From contig JAHGAU010000040.1 in the NCBI GenBank assembly GCA_019925105.1, positions 1 through 64,000 of the forward strand: 64,000 nucleotides of DNA, written 5' to 3'. Below the pieces are notes generated by a model, which was given only the letters and a program-made list of their open reading frames with translations, did no database searches and was not told where the DNA came from. Shown here piece by piece: positions 12,961 to 26,420 of this stretch (position 1 is the stretch's first letter; every line of letters starts with the position of its first letter). The position numbers and the translations under genes were made by a program. Origin of the DNA: Niebla homalea (Eukaryota; Ascomycota; Lecanoromycetes; Lecanorales; Ramalinaceae).

Positions 12961-13936
12961 AACGGTTCTGTTATTATTTTAAAAGCTTTTATTAACTATA
13001 ACGGATTTACCTCCGTAATTATGTTTTTTTCCTCGTTATTAAATAAACGGACCGTTATTATCCTTACTTTCTTTAATACGGCCGCCTTTTCCTCCGTTAT
13101 GTTTTTATTCTTTATTACGGGTACCTTTTTTATTACTTTTATCGTTTAGCTCTTTTTCGCTTAAAGGCTTATTATTTTTATACCTTTACTTTATATATTT
13201 AATTTTAAACCGCCGTCTTTATCCTTTATTAATACCTTTATTATTGCTACTTAAAAGCTTTATAACCGCTCCGCCTCCCTTAATTTTATTTTTACTTTTA
13301 TATAGAAGTCCTTTACGCTTTTTAATTTAATCCGTAATATCGGTTAAATCTTGAATATAATTTTTTTTACTTTATTATAAGGAATCTTTTTAAGGTTTTT
13401 ATTATTTCTTTTACCGCTTTTTTACCCTTATTTACCGGGCGACGTATTGTTTCCGTTTTTTATTTTTAATCCCTTAAGGTTTTATCCTCCTTATTAATCC
13501 TATTTCTTTTTTATATACCCGTAATAATACTTTTACCGCGGTCTTTTTGCCTTTTCCCCCCGCCCGTACCCCTCGTTATAAATACCGTACCGGCCTTCTT
13601 ACCCTTTTATTTACTTATTACCTTCATATTATTATTACGCGTTTTATACGCTTTAATATACGTATTTTATTGACCTTAATTCCCTTACTTACTTGAAAAA
13701 TTATCCGGCTTATTATTATTATATTGCCTATACGTATTATTGTTATTTCTATTAATATAGGCTACTTACCCGTTTATTACCTTGTTTTTAATTATTACGC
13801 CACTTCTACTTATCGCACTTAACATATTTTCTTTATTATTACGAGAGCTATACGTGTACGTATCGTTTTGGACCTCTGGGGTCCCTTTGTTCATCGCCAT
13901 CATAGAAATTCTTCTTATTAATCTATCATTATATTT

Positions 13937-15560
13937 AATATATCCGTTTTAATTCTGATTGCTTTTTTAAGTTAAAACATTTATAATATAAATATATATA
14001 TATAGGCTTCCTTTAATTATTAAAATAATTTTTATTATTCTTCCTTTTATTTATATAAAGTATCCTTCCTTATAAGTTTTATTAAGGGTAATATTATTTC
14101 CGAAAATCCTTTAATAAATCGTTCATTAAAGTTAATGCTATTTAAGAAGGATTATAATTCTTTCACATTCTTAAGTTCGGGCCAATTTAATAAACTTTAT
14201 ACATTTATTGAATCTAATTTAATTCCTTTAATAATAACAATATATTTTAAGAACTTTATACTTATTTAATAAAACTTATACTTTTCCGGTTTTAACTTTA
14301 ATCCTGCCTTTAATAAACATTATAATACAATTATAATATCTTTCTTATAGTCTTTTAAAGTTCTTAAGTGAATTAATACGTTATCTAGGTATATAATTAA
14401 GTATTTATTAAGTAAATTCCTTAATACGTTATTTATTAATACTTAATACGTAACGGATATATTGGTAAATCTGAATGATATAATTAAGTATTTATATAGT
14501 CCTCCTTAAGTTTTAAAGGCGATTTTTAATTCTTCTTTTTTTTTTTTATTAAATTATATACTCTTCGTTAATTTAATGATATAAAGAATTTTACTTTTAT
14601 AATCCGATCTTTTATCTTGTTTATATTTAATAGTAAGTATTAATTCTTAATTATAATTGCATTTAACTTTTTATAGTCTATATATATCCTTAATTCTCTA
14701 TCTTTCTTTAAAATAAACGGTATAGGGTATCCTGCCGATAACGATAACGGCCTTATAAATCCCTTTATAAGGTTCTTTTTCAGGTACTTATTTAAAGCTT
14801 TAAGTTCTTTCTCCAAGAGGTAATATATAGGTTTAAATATTAAATTCTTCCCTTCGATTAATAGTATTTTATAATCTTACGGTTGGTATTTTAATAAGGC
14901 CTTTTCTGGTAAATTTTCCTTGAAAAAATATAATTATTGTTAATACTCTTTTAAAATTAAAAATTTAAAAAATTTTTCTTTACTTTTAGCTTCGTAATTA
15001 AGTAACCTTATTCCCAATCTTATTAAAGTGAATAATATATTGATTTACTCGGTTATTAAATCTTTAATTATATATAATTTTATATATAATAAGATAACAT
15101 TCTTATTTATAAATTCTTCATAAATCTTTTTAGGTTTCTAAACGTTAATAATTACGTTATTTTTAAATCGTAATTATTTAAATTATTAATTAATAATTGA
15201 ATTATATTTTCTTAATTAAATTTATTCTTAATATAACGTTATAAGTAATTAATTTAAGGATATTAAGTAAGAATATCTTACGGTATAATTAAATCGTATC
15301 TATTAATTTTTATAAATACGGTTATTCTTATAATATAAATAATTCCCGGTATTCCCTTTCCGGTAATTCTTATTAACGGATATAATTCTTTCTTTACTTA
15401 CGTTATTATTCCTATTTTCCGTATTACGTTATTAAATATATAACTTCTTAATACTTTACTATCGATTAAGGTAACGATTAATATATTATTAATATTTAAC
15501 TGAATCGTAAAATAACGTTTCTAATTCCGGTTTTTATACATATTACTTATTACGTTAATT
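13937..15560 (-). pseudogene. Gypsy A protease and reverse transcriptase, broken
   Basis: The aspartic protease that cuts the Gag-Pol polyprotein is seen near 15440-15475 as VTLIDSKVLRSYIFNN, the (L)IDSGAxxNYIS block with Gly to Lys/Ser-type changes. The reverse transcriptase follows: PIYYLLEKELKAL near 14800-14845, KGFIRPLSLSAGYPIPFI and RIYIDYKKLNAIIIKN between about 14650 and 14790, and the catalytic VYLDNVLIHL at about 14365-14396 (YxDD with the second Asp as Asn). The frame then reaches the LINE insertion at 13936, and RNase H resumes at 7902; the motif spacing across the gap fits an uninterrupted pol. Frames are broken by RIP stops. Confidence 0.85.
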
Positions 15561-16449
15561 TCGAGTAATACTATAACTTAATAACCAAAGTTTTTCTTTT
15601 CTTATCGGTGATTTTCATAATAATTTACCCAGCACTTTTACTATATAATAGGTCCCGTTACTTCTTTTAATCCTTTTATACGATAACTTTAATAATACTG
15701 ATTTGCATTTATAGAGTTAATTTATTTTAATTACATTTACCAGCTTTTTCCATATTTAAGAAAATAATAGTTCGCTTTCTTATTTTATAAATATTTCGAA
15801 TATTTATACTTTTTATATATATTTCACTAAGTTGACGGGCATTATAATTACTTTAACTTCTTTAACGTTTATATATTCGCTAATCATAAAGTCCTATATT
15901 ATTAATAATAATCGTTATAATATTTAGTTTAATATAGTAATTTATGATCTTAATTCCTCAGATTTACTTTATATTATCTTTATATATTTAACGGTCATCT
16001 TTATAACTTAAAGTTATAAGATTATTTTCTTACAAATTCTTTTTCTAGTCTTTCCGTCGTATTATAATTTTTAAATATATTATAATTTACTTTTAATAAT
16101 GTTTTTAATTCTTTACCTTTTAATATAACTTTTTCTTCTTCTTCAGATTTTATTTTATCCTAAGATAAAAATTCCTTTTTATCGCTTTTTTCTAATTAAG
16201 CGGTATTTTCTGGAAGTATATCTATTATATTTAATTATAATTATTATACCTTACTTTTTAATCAATAATTCTATTTTAAATATCCTTCTTTCCCATAAGA
16301 GTAATACTTTTTATTATTAAGCTTACGTCCTTAACCTTTACTTTATAATATTAATATATTTAACTTTATAAGGTTATTTTATACTTTCTTTCCTTATAAA
16401 TTACGGCGTCCGGGATCTCTTTTAAAATAACTTCCCTATATAGCTCGTC

Positions 16450-17060
16450 CCGTAAATTTAGTTCGGTTTTTTTACTTCTTAATATTACGTTAATAAAGTT
16501 TATTATCTAACTTAATAAATATCTTTATAAGAGTTTTAATATCGTTAACGACTCCCGTATACTGTATTGATTTATCTTAAATATTATCTTTTAAACGTTG
16601 TTAAAACATAGATATTTATGCTTCGTCGTTTTATTCCGTTTAAATAGTATAGTGTTAAAACGTAATTATATAGTTTATTATTAATTTATTTTATTTTAAT
16701 CGTTAAATAACTCCTTCAATAATAATTTCTTCGTTAATTAATTTAAATATACGCCTTATATATTACTTAAATACTATATAGTTCTTTATTTATATTATAA
16801 TTTTATTATCCGTATATCCTTTTAAGTATTCTTAAAGGTTTACGTTAATTTATATTAATGCTTTACTTTATATATATATTATTATTATCGGTACTTTATC
16901 TTTATTTACGACGACCTTATTATTTAAGCGAAAGTATAAATTATACTATAATAATTAATTATTAAGTTTACTTCGTTCTTTATAATTAAAATCCGGCTTA
17001 AAAAATTTATTCTTATCTCCTTTCGTATTAATAAAGCGACGTATTTTATTTAATTAGTTA
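16450..17060 (-). pseudogene. Gypsy A gag (capsid), broken
   Basis: Capsid-type sequence of the Ty3 Gag family: a stretch near 16700-16760 reads NYIVFKQYIRRIFKLINEE, and further on come blocks resembling the W-x-D-x-AL...F..GL..xI segment (NDEAISMF-like, then RLKDNI, about 16550-16620). The Gag shell packages element RNA. The zinc knuckle expected between here and the protease (15560-16450) could not be read with confidence. It lies at the 5' side of Gypsy A pol in the expected order. Confidence 0.65.
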
Positions 17061-17500
17061 ACATTTAAGTAACTTATTCTTAAGGGTATTTAATATATTA
17101 TGGATCTTAAGGTTACTTAATTATAATTAATTTTAAAGGGGTAGATTAATTTTTATAGAAGAAGAATATATAAGTATAACGTTAAATAAGTATAATCTTA
17201 ATCTATTTTACTTTAAATTCAATACTTTCAACTTAAAGGTATTATTAAATATAAGGAGATTTAAACTTTAAAGTATCGATAGTATTCTATATAATCCTTT
17301 TTACTTAATATACTTATATATTTATTCTATTTATTTAATAAATTTATGAACTTCCGAGTTATTCTTATTTATATATTCGTTTTACTTATTTAAAAATCTT
17401 ATAAGCTTCTGAGTTACTTTTATTTATATATTCGTTTCCGTCCTAATCCGATCCTACGAGTTATTAATAGTTTTATTCGCGTTTTATCCTTAGCGTTACG

Positions 17501-17565
17501 TCATCCCTCCTGGTAATGATCCGGTTTCGTGCATGTACAGTTTGGTCCTGGCACCAATCGTAACA
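17501..17565 (-). repeat. Outer edge of Gypsy A 5' LTR, unmutated
   Basis: In element orientation this begins TGTTACGATTGGTGCC at 17565 and continues for about 65 bases with normal CpA/TpG content (CATGCACG, ACCAGGAGGGATG). From about 17500 leftward the same presumed LTR turns into saturated AT-rich sequence; there two imperfect copies of a block containing GAATATATAAATAA and AACTC lie near 17340-17440, possibly the LTR promoter area. The inner LTR boundary and primer binding site could not be fixed. The 3' LTR is missing, so the assignment rests on TG start, position and orientation. Confidence 0.55.
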
Positions 17566-18060
17566 AAATCGAATAATTAAAAATCGAAAAACCAGAAAGT
17601 AAATTAAGAGAATAAATAATAAGAAGAAATAAATAATAAAATTAACTAAAGAAATTAATAAGAAAAAATAGAAATAAATATATTTATAATAATAATTATA
17701 TTATATATATATATTAAGAATATTAATAATAACCTATAGTGGTTACCCATATAAGATTTATTTAATTTAACGGTATTCTTTTTAAGGTTCTTCCGTATAG
17801 AAAGTAAAAGAAAATTAAAATAAATAATTAAAACTTACTTTAATTTAAAAGGGAAATGTAAACTTATAATAAAATATAATTTATATATACTTATATAATA
17901 ACTTAAAAGACCAGAAGGAACCTTATTAACGTTACAGGATTATATATTAATTTAACCCTTTTTTTTTAAAAAAAAAAGATAAAAATAAAATATAATTATT
18001 CAGAGTAACTATAAACCCCTTTCTTTAAAGTACCCTTATTAATATTAATAATATATTAAC
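17566..18060. other. AT-rich spacer, nothing recognised
   Basis: About 500 bases of A/T-rich DNA between Gypsy A and LINE copy 3. It includes a T8/A10 near-palindrome near 17949-17970. I found no coding motif or element end. Confidence 0.5.
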
Positions 18061-21000
18061 GATAGAATTAAGTAAGGATGGCGATGAACAAAGGGACCCC
18101 AGAGGTCCAAAACGATGCGTATACGCATAGCTTTAATAACAGTAAAAGAAATATATTAAGTATAATAAGTAAAAGTAGCGTAATAGTTAAGAATAAAGTG
18201 GTAAACGGGTAAGTAACCTATATTAATAGAAACGGCGATAACGTATATAGGTAATATAATAATAATAAGCCGGATAATATTTAAAATAAATAAAGGAATT
18301 AAGGTTAATAAAATACGCGTATTAAAACGTATAAAACGCGTAATAATAATACGGAGATAATTAATAAATAAAGGGGTAAAAAAGCCAATATAATATTAAT
18401 AACGAAAATAATAAATAGAAAGAAAAAATAGAAAAACCGCAGTAAAAATATTATTAAAGGTATATAAAAAGGAAATAAAGTTAATAAAAAAGATAAAACC
18501 TTAAAAGATTAAAAGTAAAAGGCGGAAATAATATATCGCTTAATAAATAAGGGTAAAAAAATAATAAAAAAGACGGTAAAAACCTTAAAAGGACTCCTTA
18601 CGGTAAAGTAAAAAAATATTATATTAAAGACTTAACCGATATTATGGATTAAGTTAAAAAGCGTAAAAAACTTTTATATAAAAATAAAAATAAAATTAAA
18701 AGAAACGGAACGGTTATAAAGTTCTTAAAAAGCGATAATAAAAGCGTTAATAAAAAGTAAAGATAACGGTTTAAGGTTAAATATATAAAATAAAAGTATA
18801 AAGGCAATAACCTTTTAAATAAGAAAAAGCTAGGTAACGAGGATAATAAAAAGGGTACCCATAATAAAGAATAAAGGGATAACGGAGGAAAAAGCGGCCG
18901 CATTAAAGAAGGCGAGGATAATAATAATCCGTTTATTTAATAATAAAAAAAGGAACGTAACGGTAAAAATAAACTTATTATAATTAATAAAAACTTTTAA
19001 GGTAATAATAAAACCGTTAATAAAATAAATTATTACGGTACGTAAATTATAAAGTAAAAATATCCTCTTTAATATAACGTTTTTAAAAATAAAAGAAAAC
19101 TTAAAAAAGTTTAAAATTTAAGTTAATAAAAGAAAGTATAAGTTAATTAAAATTTTAAGGTAATTATTTATTATTATAGTAAATAAAATATACCTATTAT
19201 ATTTTAAAAAAGCTAAAAAAAAAGTTATATTAAAAAATATAAAAAAGAAGAATATAGTTTTTTACTTAAGGCTTAAGATCATTAACTATAGGCTTCCGCC
19301 GGTAATAAAGAGATTTAACTTTTTAAAACGTATAAAAAAGTACTTTATTATTATATTAAATATAACATTAATAAAAATATATAACGATATCTTAAATAAA
19401 AAGATTATTAAAGAAGGATTTTTTAAAATAATTCAGTTATAAGATAAAATAGTTAATATTTATTAATATTTTAAGTATTAAAGTTATAAATATATTATTA
19501 TAAAATATTTTAATATTATAAAATATACGGCTTACGTTAAAGGTTACGATATTTATAAATATATAAAGTTAATAATTAAGGGGCTTATAAAGGGTACGTT
19601 TAAATACGTTATATATAATAAAAAAGGATACTTAATATAGGATTTTAAATGTATAATAAAAGTTAAAGAGATTAAACGTAAGAAAACCCGGATAATTATA
19701 AAAATCTAACGGTATAATATATATAAAATTAATTTAATAAATTAATTAAAAGTAACCTTAAAATATAAGCTTAATTAATTAAATAATAAAGGATAAATAA
19801 CGGTAAAAAAAAGAAAACTTTTTATAATTCCGACCTTAAAGGCCGGTTATCTTACGTTTTTAATAGTAACCGGGAAAATATTAAACTAGAAAACGTTCGG
19901 CTTTAATAAAAAGTCCGTAATTTAAACGGGTATAAAAAAAGGAGCCTTTATAGAGGTTAATATATAATATATTAACGTTTTTAAGAATAATATAATATAA
20001 CGTCCGTAATAAAAAAATTAAAGTAATAATATTAATATTTAAATTTAAAGAAATTAAAAACGTTAATATTATAATAATATAGGAATTACCGTATAACCTA
20101 TATATATATTTATTTATTAACCTAAAAGAAAGGTTTTATTTAACCTTTAAAAAGGATAAAATAATTAAAATATACTTCTTTATAAATAAATAGTTTAATA
20201 TAAATAATTAAGATATTACGTATTATAATAAAAACCTTTATATATTTAATATTATAAAAAAAAAGGACTTAAAGGGCAACGTTAATATTTATAACGTATA
20301 TAATCCGCCGTTAATTAATAAAAAAGGATTTTTTATAATACCGTTACTTAAAAAAATCTTAATTACTTTAAATGAATATATATTATTTAAAGACTTTAAC
20401 TTATATTATTATATATAAAATAAAGAAAAGTATATAATAAATTACGTTAAATTAAATAACCTATTAATAGTTACCGCTTAAATTAACTTTTTATTATTAA
20501 TATTATTAAAGATTATTATATAAGAAAGTTATAAGTTTAAAATAACGATTAATCTAATTTTTAATATGGAAAAAGTTACCGGTATAATTATAATATATAA
20601 GTTATAAAAGAATTTAAAATATAATTTATATTATATATTAATATAAATAACCTTAAATTAAACCGTTAATACGACTTTATTATTACCGGTAAAAAGGGCG
20701 TAAAAAACGGTTAAAGAAATAAAGGTTTATATAAAAGTAAAGGAAATAATAATATAATTTACGGACCTCCCTTAATTAAATAATAGAGATTAAATCGACC
20801 TTTTTATAGAGTAAATAATAAAGATATTAAATAAAATAATTAATAAAACTATCTTAATAGTGAAACCCTCTTAAAGAGTTAAAACTTATTAAAATAAAGA
20901 GTATATAATTACGATTATAAAGGTGAAAAAATTAATTAAGTAAGCTTTTAAGTATAAAAACTAAAAAATACTTAATTAATTAAAAGTTACTTAAAAGGAA

Positions 21001-21178
21001 AAAGAAAGGATTATTAAAAAGGTTAAATAAATATACTTTTAATTTACGGTATATAACTTAATAATCTTACCTTATAATATTTAAAAGTTAACGAAATATA
21101 ATAAAAAATAAAGTAAAAAATTAAAGTTTATTTTTAAATTTTTACCCTTTAAAAGATCCGATAATATATTAATTAATA
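18061..21178 (+). mobile_element. LINE copy 3, 5' part
   Basis: Begins with the family 5' end (GATGGCGATGAACAAAGGGA at 18078; the preceding GATAGAATTAAGTAAG may be untemplated or variable) and runs collinearly with copy 1. The ORF1 knuckle region lies near 19560-19640, and the endonuclease block reads FKDFNLYYYI-like near 20385-20420. It is interrupted at 21178, just before the RT, by LINE copy 4 and resumes at 26894. The duplicated target ATATTAATTAATA is at 21166-21178 and 26894-26906. The first about 65 bases keep CpA/TpG; the rest does not. Confidence 0.9.
18094..18128 (+). promoter_or_regulatory. LINE 5'-terminal hairpin and 14-bp palindrome
   Basis: GGACC...GGTCC (18094-18108) forms a 5-bp stem, followed at 18115-18128 by ATGCGTATACGCAT, a perfect 14-bp palindrome. 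The equivalent place in copy 6 is ATGCACGCGTGCAT (55670-55683), also perfect, and in copy 2 it is ATACGTGTACGTAT (13850-13863), which pairs at 6 of 7 positions. The arms differ in sequence but still pair. LINEs carry their promoter at the 5' end, so an internal promoter or a 5'-UTR RNA structure is possible; its function is inferred. Confidence 0.55.
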
Positions 21179-22089
21179 GATAAAGATGGCGACGAACAAC
21201 GGGACCCTAAAGGTCAGAAACGATGCATATATATATAACTTAAGTAATAATAAGGATATTACCTTAAATACAATAAACAAAAGCAAAGTAATAATAAAAA
21301 TAAAGGGGGTAAAAAAATAAGCGGTTTAAGTTAATAAGAACAATAATAAATCGTATAAATAACGTAATAAATATAAGATAAAAAAGCCTTAAATCGAATA
21401 AAAAGCTTATAGTTAATAAGATACGCGTAAAAGGACGCGTATAACGTATAAAAATATTATTATTAAAAGTAATAAATAAAAAACGGAGGGAATAAAAATA
21501 ATACGTAAAAATAAATAAAAAATAAGCAGACACGTAAAAGGCCTTATTAAGTATATATAAATTAAAAAAGAATTAAAAGAAAATAGGGAAATATTAAATA
21601 AATAGGAATAAATTATAAAAAAAAATAACCGTTAAATATACGGGAGAAAAACAATAAAGAAAGAAATAATAAAAGCGTTAAAAAACTTCCTTATAATTAT
21701 ATAAAAAAATATTACGTTAAAGACTTAACCGATATTATAAATCGGATTACGGAGAATAAGAAACTTTTACGTAAATATAGGGAAAGGTTTAAGGGAGTTA
21801 AAGAAACTATACGGAGCTTAAGGGACGGTAATAAAAGTGCCGGTGGACGGAAATAAAAAGAAATAGAAAGGATATATATAAAGTAAAAAAGCGATAAAAA
21901 AAACTTTAAAAAAAGGAGCGGGGATAAATTAAATAGTAAAAGCCGTAAGGACGGTATTAACGTTAATAATAAAGGAGGTAAGAGCGGGGGAGAAAATGGC
22001 GGTATTAAAAAAAACGAAAATAATAACCATACGATTATCGGGCGAAAAAAAAAAACATAATGGTAAAAATGAACTTATTATAATTAATA

Positions 22090-23120
22090 AAAATATTTAA
22101 GGTAACGGAAGAGCTATTAATAGAATACATTATTATAATATATAAATTATAAAGCGGGGATATCCTTTTTAATATAATTTTATTAAAAAAAAAAAAAACC
22201 TAAAGAAGTTAAAGGGATAAGTTAGTAAAAAGGGGTATAAAACGGTAAAAATATTAAGGTAATTTTTTATTATTATAATAAACGGAAGATACTTAATAAA
22301 ATTTATAAAGAAAGAAAAAGAAGTTATTTTAAAGCGGATAAAAAAAAAGAATATGGTTTTCCATTTTAAATTAAAGATTATTAATTATAATCTCCCTTTT
22401 ATAATAAAAAAATTAAATATTTTTAATTATATAAAGAAATACTTTACGGTTATTTTAAGCGTAACGTTAATAAAAATATATAACGATATCCTTAATAAAA
22501 AGGTAATAAAGGGTAAGTTTTTTAAATTAATAAAACCTTAAAACCGGATAACGGATATTTATTAATACTTTAAATATTAAGGGTATAAGTATATTATTAC
22601 GAAGTACCTTAATAATATAAAGTACGTAATATATATTAAAAAGCATAATACGTATAAATACGTTAATTTAATAATAAAAGGCTTAATAAAAAACGCGCTA
22701 AAATACGTAATATATAGTAATAATAAATACTTAACCTAAGACTTATAATATATAGTAAAAGTAAAGGAAACTTAATATAAAAAAATTAAAATAACGGTTA
22801 AAATTTAACGTTATAATTTATATAAATTTAAACCGGTAAAGTAATTAAAAACGATTTTAAAACGTAAATAAAATTTATTAAATAAAAAAAAATAAAATAC
22901 AATAATTAATAACGTAAAAAAGAAAAAGCTTATAGCGATATTAACTTTTAAGGTTAACCGCTTAACCGGGATTATTATCGTAATAAGAAAATTAAAATAA
23001 ATAACATTTAACCTTAAAGAGAAATTATTTATATAAATAAAAGTTAATAAAAAGAACTTAATAAACGTTAATATTTAATATATTTACGCTTTTAAAAATA
23101 ATATAATATAACGTATACGG
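22090..23120 (+). pseudogene. LINE copy 4 ORF1, broken, one 62-codon open piece
   Basis: Gag-like ORF1 of the second subfamily. Positions 22353-22541 stay open and read from MVFHFKLKIINYN to FFKLIKP. This aligns with the ORF1 segment of copy 1 ending GSFKIIRL (about 1040-1220), so it is a surviving fragment and not a small gene. The zinc-knuckle segment follows near 22560-22760 with ligands lost. Upstream and downstream frames have stops. Confidence 0.7.
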
Positions 23121-23129
23121 GGAAGTAAT

Positions 23130-26100
23130 TAAAACCGTAATATTAATATTTCAATTTAAAAAAGTAAAAGATATTAATATTATAGCGATATAAAAACCAT
23201 TATATAATCTATATATTTATTCTTTAATTAACTTAAAAAATAATTTTTATTTAACTTTTAAAAATAATTAAAACGTTATTTATTACGGAAAGAACTTATA
23301 TATACTCCGGATTATATAAAAAAAGGCTATTAAAAATAACTTAAATATTTATAATACGTATAATCCGCTACCGGTTAATAAGAAAAAACCCTTTACGATT
23401 TCGTTATTTAAGGATATTATAACCGGACTTAATAAGTACCTTTTAATAAAGGACTTTAATCTTTATTATATTTAATAAAATAAAAAAGGTTATATATTTA
23501 ATTATATTGAATTTAAAAAGCTATTAATAATTATTATATAATTTAATTTTACGTTATTAATACTGAAAAAAGCTATTATATAAAAAAACCGTAAACTTAA
23601 GATTATAGTTAACTTAATATTTAACTTAAAAAATATTATTAACTTAATTATAATATACGGACCTTAAAAGGACCTAAAATATAGTTTAAATTATATCCCG
23701 ATATAAATAACTTTAAATTAATCCGTTAACGTAACTCTGTTTTTATTATTTAAATAAATATAAAAAACAATTAAGGAAATTAAAATATTTATAAAAACGG
23801 TAAAAATAATATTTTAATTAATAAAGCTTTTCCGGTTTAATAATAAAGAATAAATTAACCGTTTTATAAAGCGGATAATAAAAGCTTTAAATAAAGTAAT
23901 TAACGTAATAATCTTAATAATAAAGTTATTTAAGAAAGTTAAAACTTATTAAAATAAAGAATATATAAAAATAATTATAAAAATAAAAATACTTATAAAA
24001 TAAACTATTAAATATAAAAATTAAGAAACGCTTTAATAATTAAAAAAAGTTTAAAAAGAAAAAAAGAAAATTATTTAAAAGGCTAAGTAAATATACTTCC
24101 GGGCTATAATATATAACTTAACGGTTTCCCCTTATAATATTTAAAAGTTAATAAAATACGGTAAGGAATAAAGTAAAAAACTTAAACTTATCTTTAAGTT
24201 TTTACCCTTAAAAAGATTAAATAGTATAATAACGGACATTTTTAACGGTAAGATTAAGGCTTTTAAAAAGGCGTTTTTTCCCCCGTTACCGGAAATTAAC
24301 TTAATAGATATCGACGGTACTATATATTCTAAATTAATAATAATAAGTAAAATAATAACTTAAGAAATAATAATTAAAGCGATTAATAAGTTAAAAAAGG
24401 ATAAAATTTCCGGATTTAATAATATATTAAATAAATTTTTATTTATAATAATATTATTATTTAAAGAAATCTTTATTTATTTATTTAAAGTTTATTTTAA
24501 TATAAGATATTATCCTTATAAATTTAAGGAAATTAAGATAATTATCCTTAAGAAGCCGGTTAAATTAAATTACTTAAAAGTAAAATTATATAAACCTATA
24601 ATATTTCTTTATACGTTAAGGAAGACTTTAAAAACGGTAATTATAAAAATCTTAAATAATTACGTAAAAGAATATAAGTTATTCTTTAATTAATAAATAA
24701 AAATAAAAAAAAAACGGTTAACGGAAATAGCTCTTAAAAACTTAATTAATTATATATATATAATATAAAATTATAAGAAAAAATACGTCGTAAATCTTTT
24801 ATCTTTAAATATTATAAGGGCGTTTAATAAGGTAAATTATTAAAGGTTATTATATAATTTACGGAAAAAAAAGGTCTTTTTTTTCTTTATAAATTAAATA
24901 GAAAGTTTTTTAAATAATTAAATAACGTTAATTAACTTAAAATAAAAAATAAATACGATAAAGCCCGTAATAATAGGGATTCTTTAAAGGTTATTTATTT
25001 CCTTAATCTTATTTTTATTTTTTAACGGCCCGCTTATTAAAAACTTAACGAAGTTAAAATAAAAATTTAAATAAAAAATTTTATTAATAATATTTATTTT
25101 TTAATTTATAATACGTTTATTTATATAAATTATTTAAAGCTAAAATAAACTTATAAAGTTTATTTATAATAAGTAAAAATATATAAGGCTTAATTCGCCT
25201 TATATAAGTATAAGCTTATTTATATAATAAAGAGTTTAAAGTTATATAATATAATAATTATAATAAACCTAAATAATATAATAATAAAACCGGAAGTTAA
25301 TATTAAAATATTCGGTTTATAAGTTAATAAGAAATTAAATTAAAAAAATTATATAAGAAAGGTTTAAAAGAAAATAATTTTACAGGAAAAAGGCCTTATT
25401 TACTTTATGGCGTTAACGTAAGGAGTTATTTTATAAAAAGTTAAAACCGTTTATTAAGCAGTTATAAAGCCGGTAATAATATACGTAATAATTATTTAAT
25501 ATACATTTAAAGGTATATTTGAATATAAGAAAGAGCCCGTCCGGTAATTATAAAAAGTTTAAAACTGATACTTAAGAATAATAAATAAAACATATAAAGT
25601 GACCCCCGTCCCGGTATTAAAATCCGAGGTTTTTATATTATTAATAAAGTTAACTTTTAATTAAATAATTATTTAAATGAAACTTAAAAAAAGTATGAAC
25701 TTAATTATATTAATAGGAAATAAACGTATTTATTAAAACTATAAAAGGCCATAAATAAAAAAACGTAAAGAAACGGTATTTATTTATTTTACGGAAGTTA
25801 AATTAAAGTAAATTAAGAAAAAAATCGATTTAACTTACGTTTAAAAAGTTAACATAAAAGTATACGGACTCTTATTTAAAGTAAAAGCGGTAAAGGAAAA
25901 AAAAGCCATAAAAGTAAAATTAATAGTAATTACCCTATAGATTATAAGGAAATAAATAGAGTATTAACGTAAATATAAAGAATTAATCCCTTAAAAATAA
26001 CGGTACCCGGCTTTAAATAATAATAAGGTTATTAATAAGTATCTCCGGCGTTACGGGATTATAAAGAAAAATAATAATACGTTAATAATTTAACTTTAAA

Positions 26101-26420
26101 TAAATAAAAACGGCTTAATTTACTTCCTCTTTATTATATACGCCGGTAACCGGATTAACGTTAATTACGAATATAAATAACGGAAGCAAAACGTTATATA
26201 CGTATTAATTTCTTATTTATTATTTAAGGAGCTTAAACCGGGATTAATTAAAAAAATAAAGACTAATAATTATTATTAAATACTTATTAATAAAAGGGAT
26301 ATTAAAGCGGCCGTTAAATTTATAATAATTACGGGCTTATTATTATAATTTAACTTAACCAAAGAAATAAATAAAGTAATTAAAAATTTAATTAAGAAAC
26401 CTTACCGTTAACCCGGGGGA
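23130..26420 (+). pseudogene. LINE copy 4 ORF2 (endonuclease/RT), broken
   Basis: The endonuclease block reads LIKDFNLYYI-like near 23445-23475. The RT starts with KLKKDKISGFNNILNKF near 24388-24440 (KAPGPDxxxN block) and passes the GIPQGSP block near 24975-25015. It reads FINNIYFLIY near 25078-25110 at the F-x-DD site, both Asp now Asn. A C-terminal Cys/His cluster is expected near 26170-26230. Gaps and stops are throughout. Confidence 0.72.

Larger units (their letters stand above)
7916..13923 (-). mobile_element. LINE copy 2, full-length, inserted in Gypsy A
   Basis: Complete copy in reverse orientation. The 3' tail (GATTGATTGATTGATTGATT on the plus strand) starts at 7916 and the 5' end reaches 13923. 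Flanking TATCATTATATTT occurs on both sides (7903-7915, 13924-13936), a 13-bp target duplication of the size expected for target-primed reverse transcription. In element orientation the first about 22 bases after the duplication (GATTAATAAGAAG...) are not shared with other copies; the shared part starts at GATGGCGATGAAC. It carries a 173-bp solo LTR at 11210. It belongs to the same subfamily as copies 1, 3 and 5. Confidence 0.92.
6122..17565 (-). mobile_element. Ty3/Gypsy LTR retrotransposon A, split by LINE copy 2
   Basis: Reading leftward from 17565, the element shows LTR edge, gag, protease, reverse transcriptase (17565-13924), then after the inserted LINE (7916-13923), RNase H and integrase (7915 to about 6240). 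This is the standard Ty3/Gypsy order. The two halves share the 13-bp sequence TATCATTATATTT (7903-7915 and 13924-13936), the target duplication of the LINE. The right end starts, in element orientation, with TGTTACGATTGGTGCC, a plausible 5' LTR start. No 3' LTR is left: the element stops at the minisatellite around 6122. All coding parts carry RIP changes. It is not the same family as Gypsy B or C. Confidence 0.88.

Noticed and set aside
18649..18903. Minus-strand 84-codon frame rich in Leu/Phe
   Set aside because: Antisense to the 5' part of LINE copy 3; an artefact of Lys/Asn-rich sense sequence. The same holds for 21264-21533 in copy 4.
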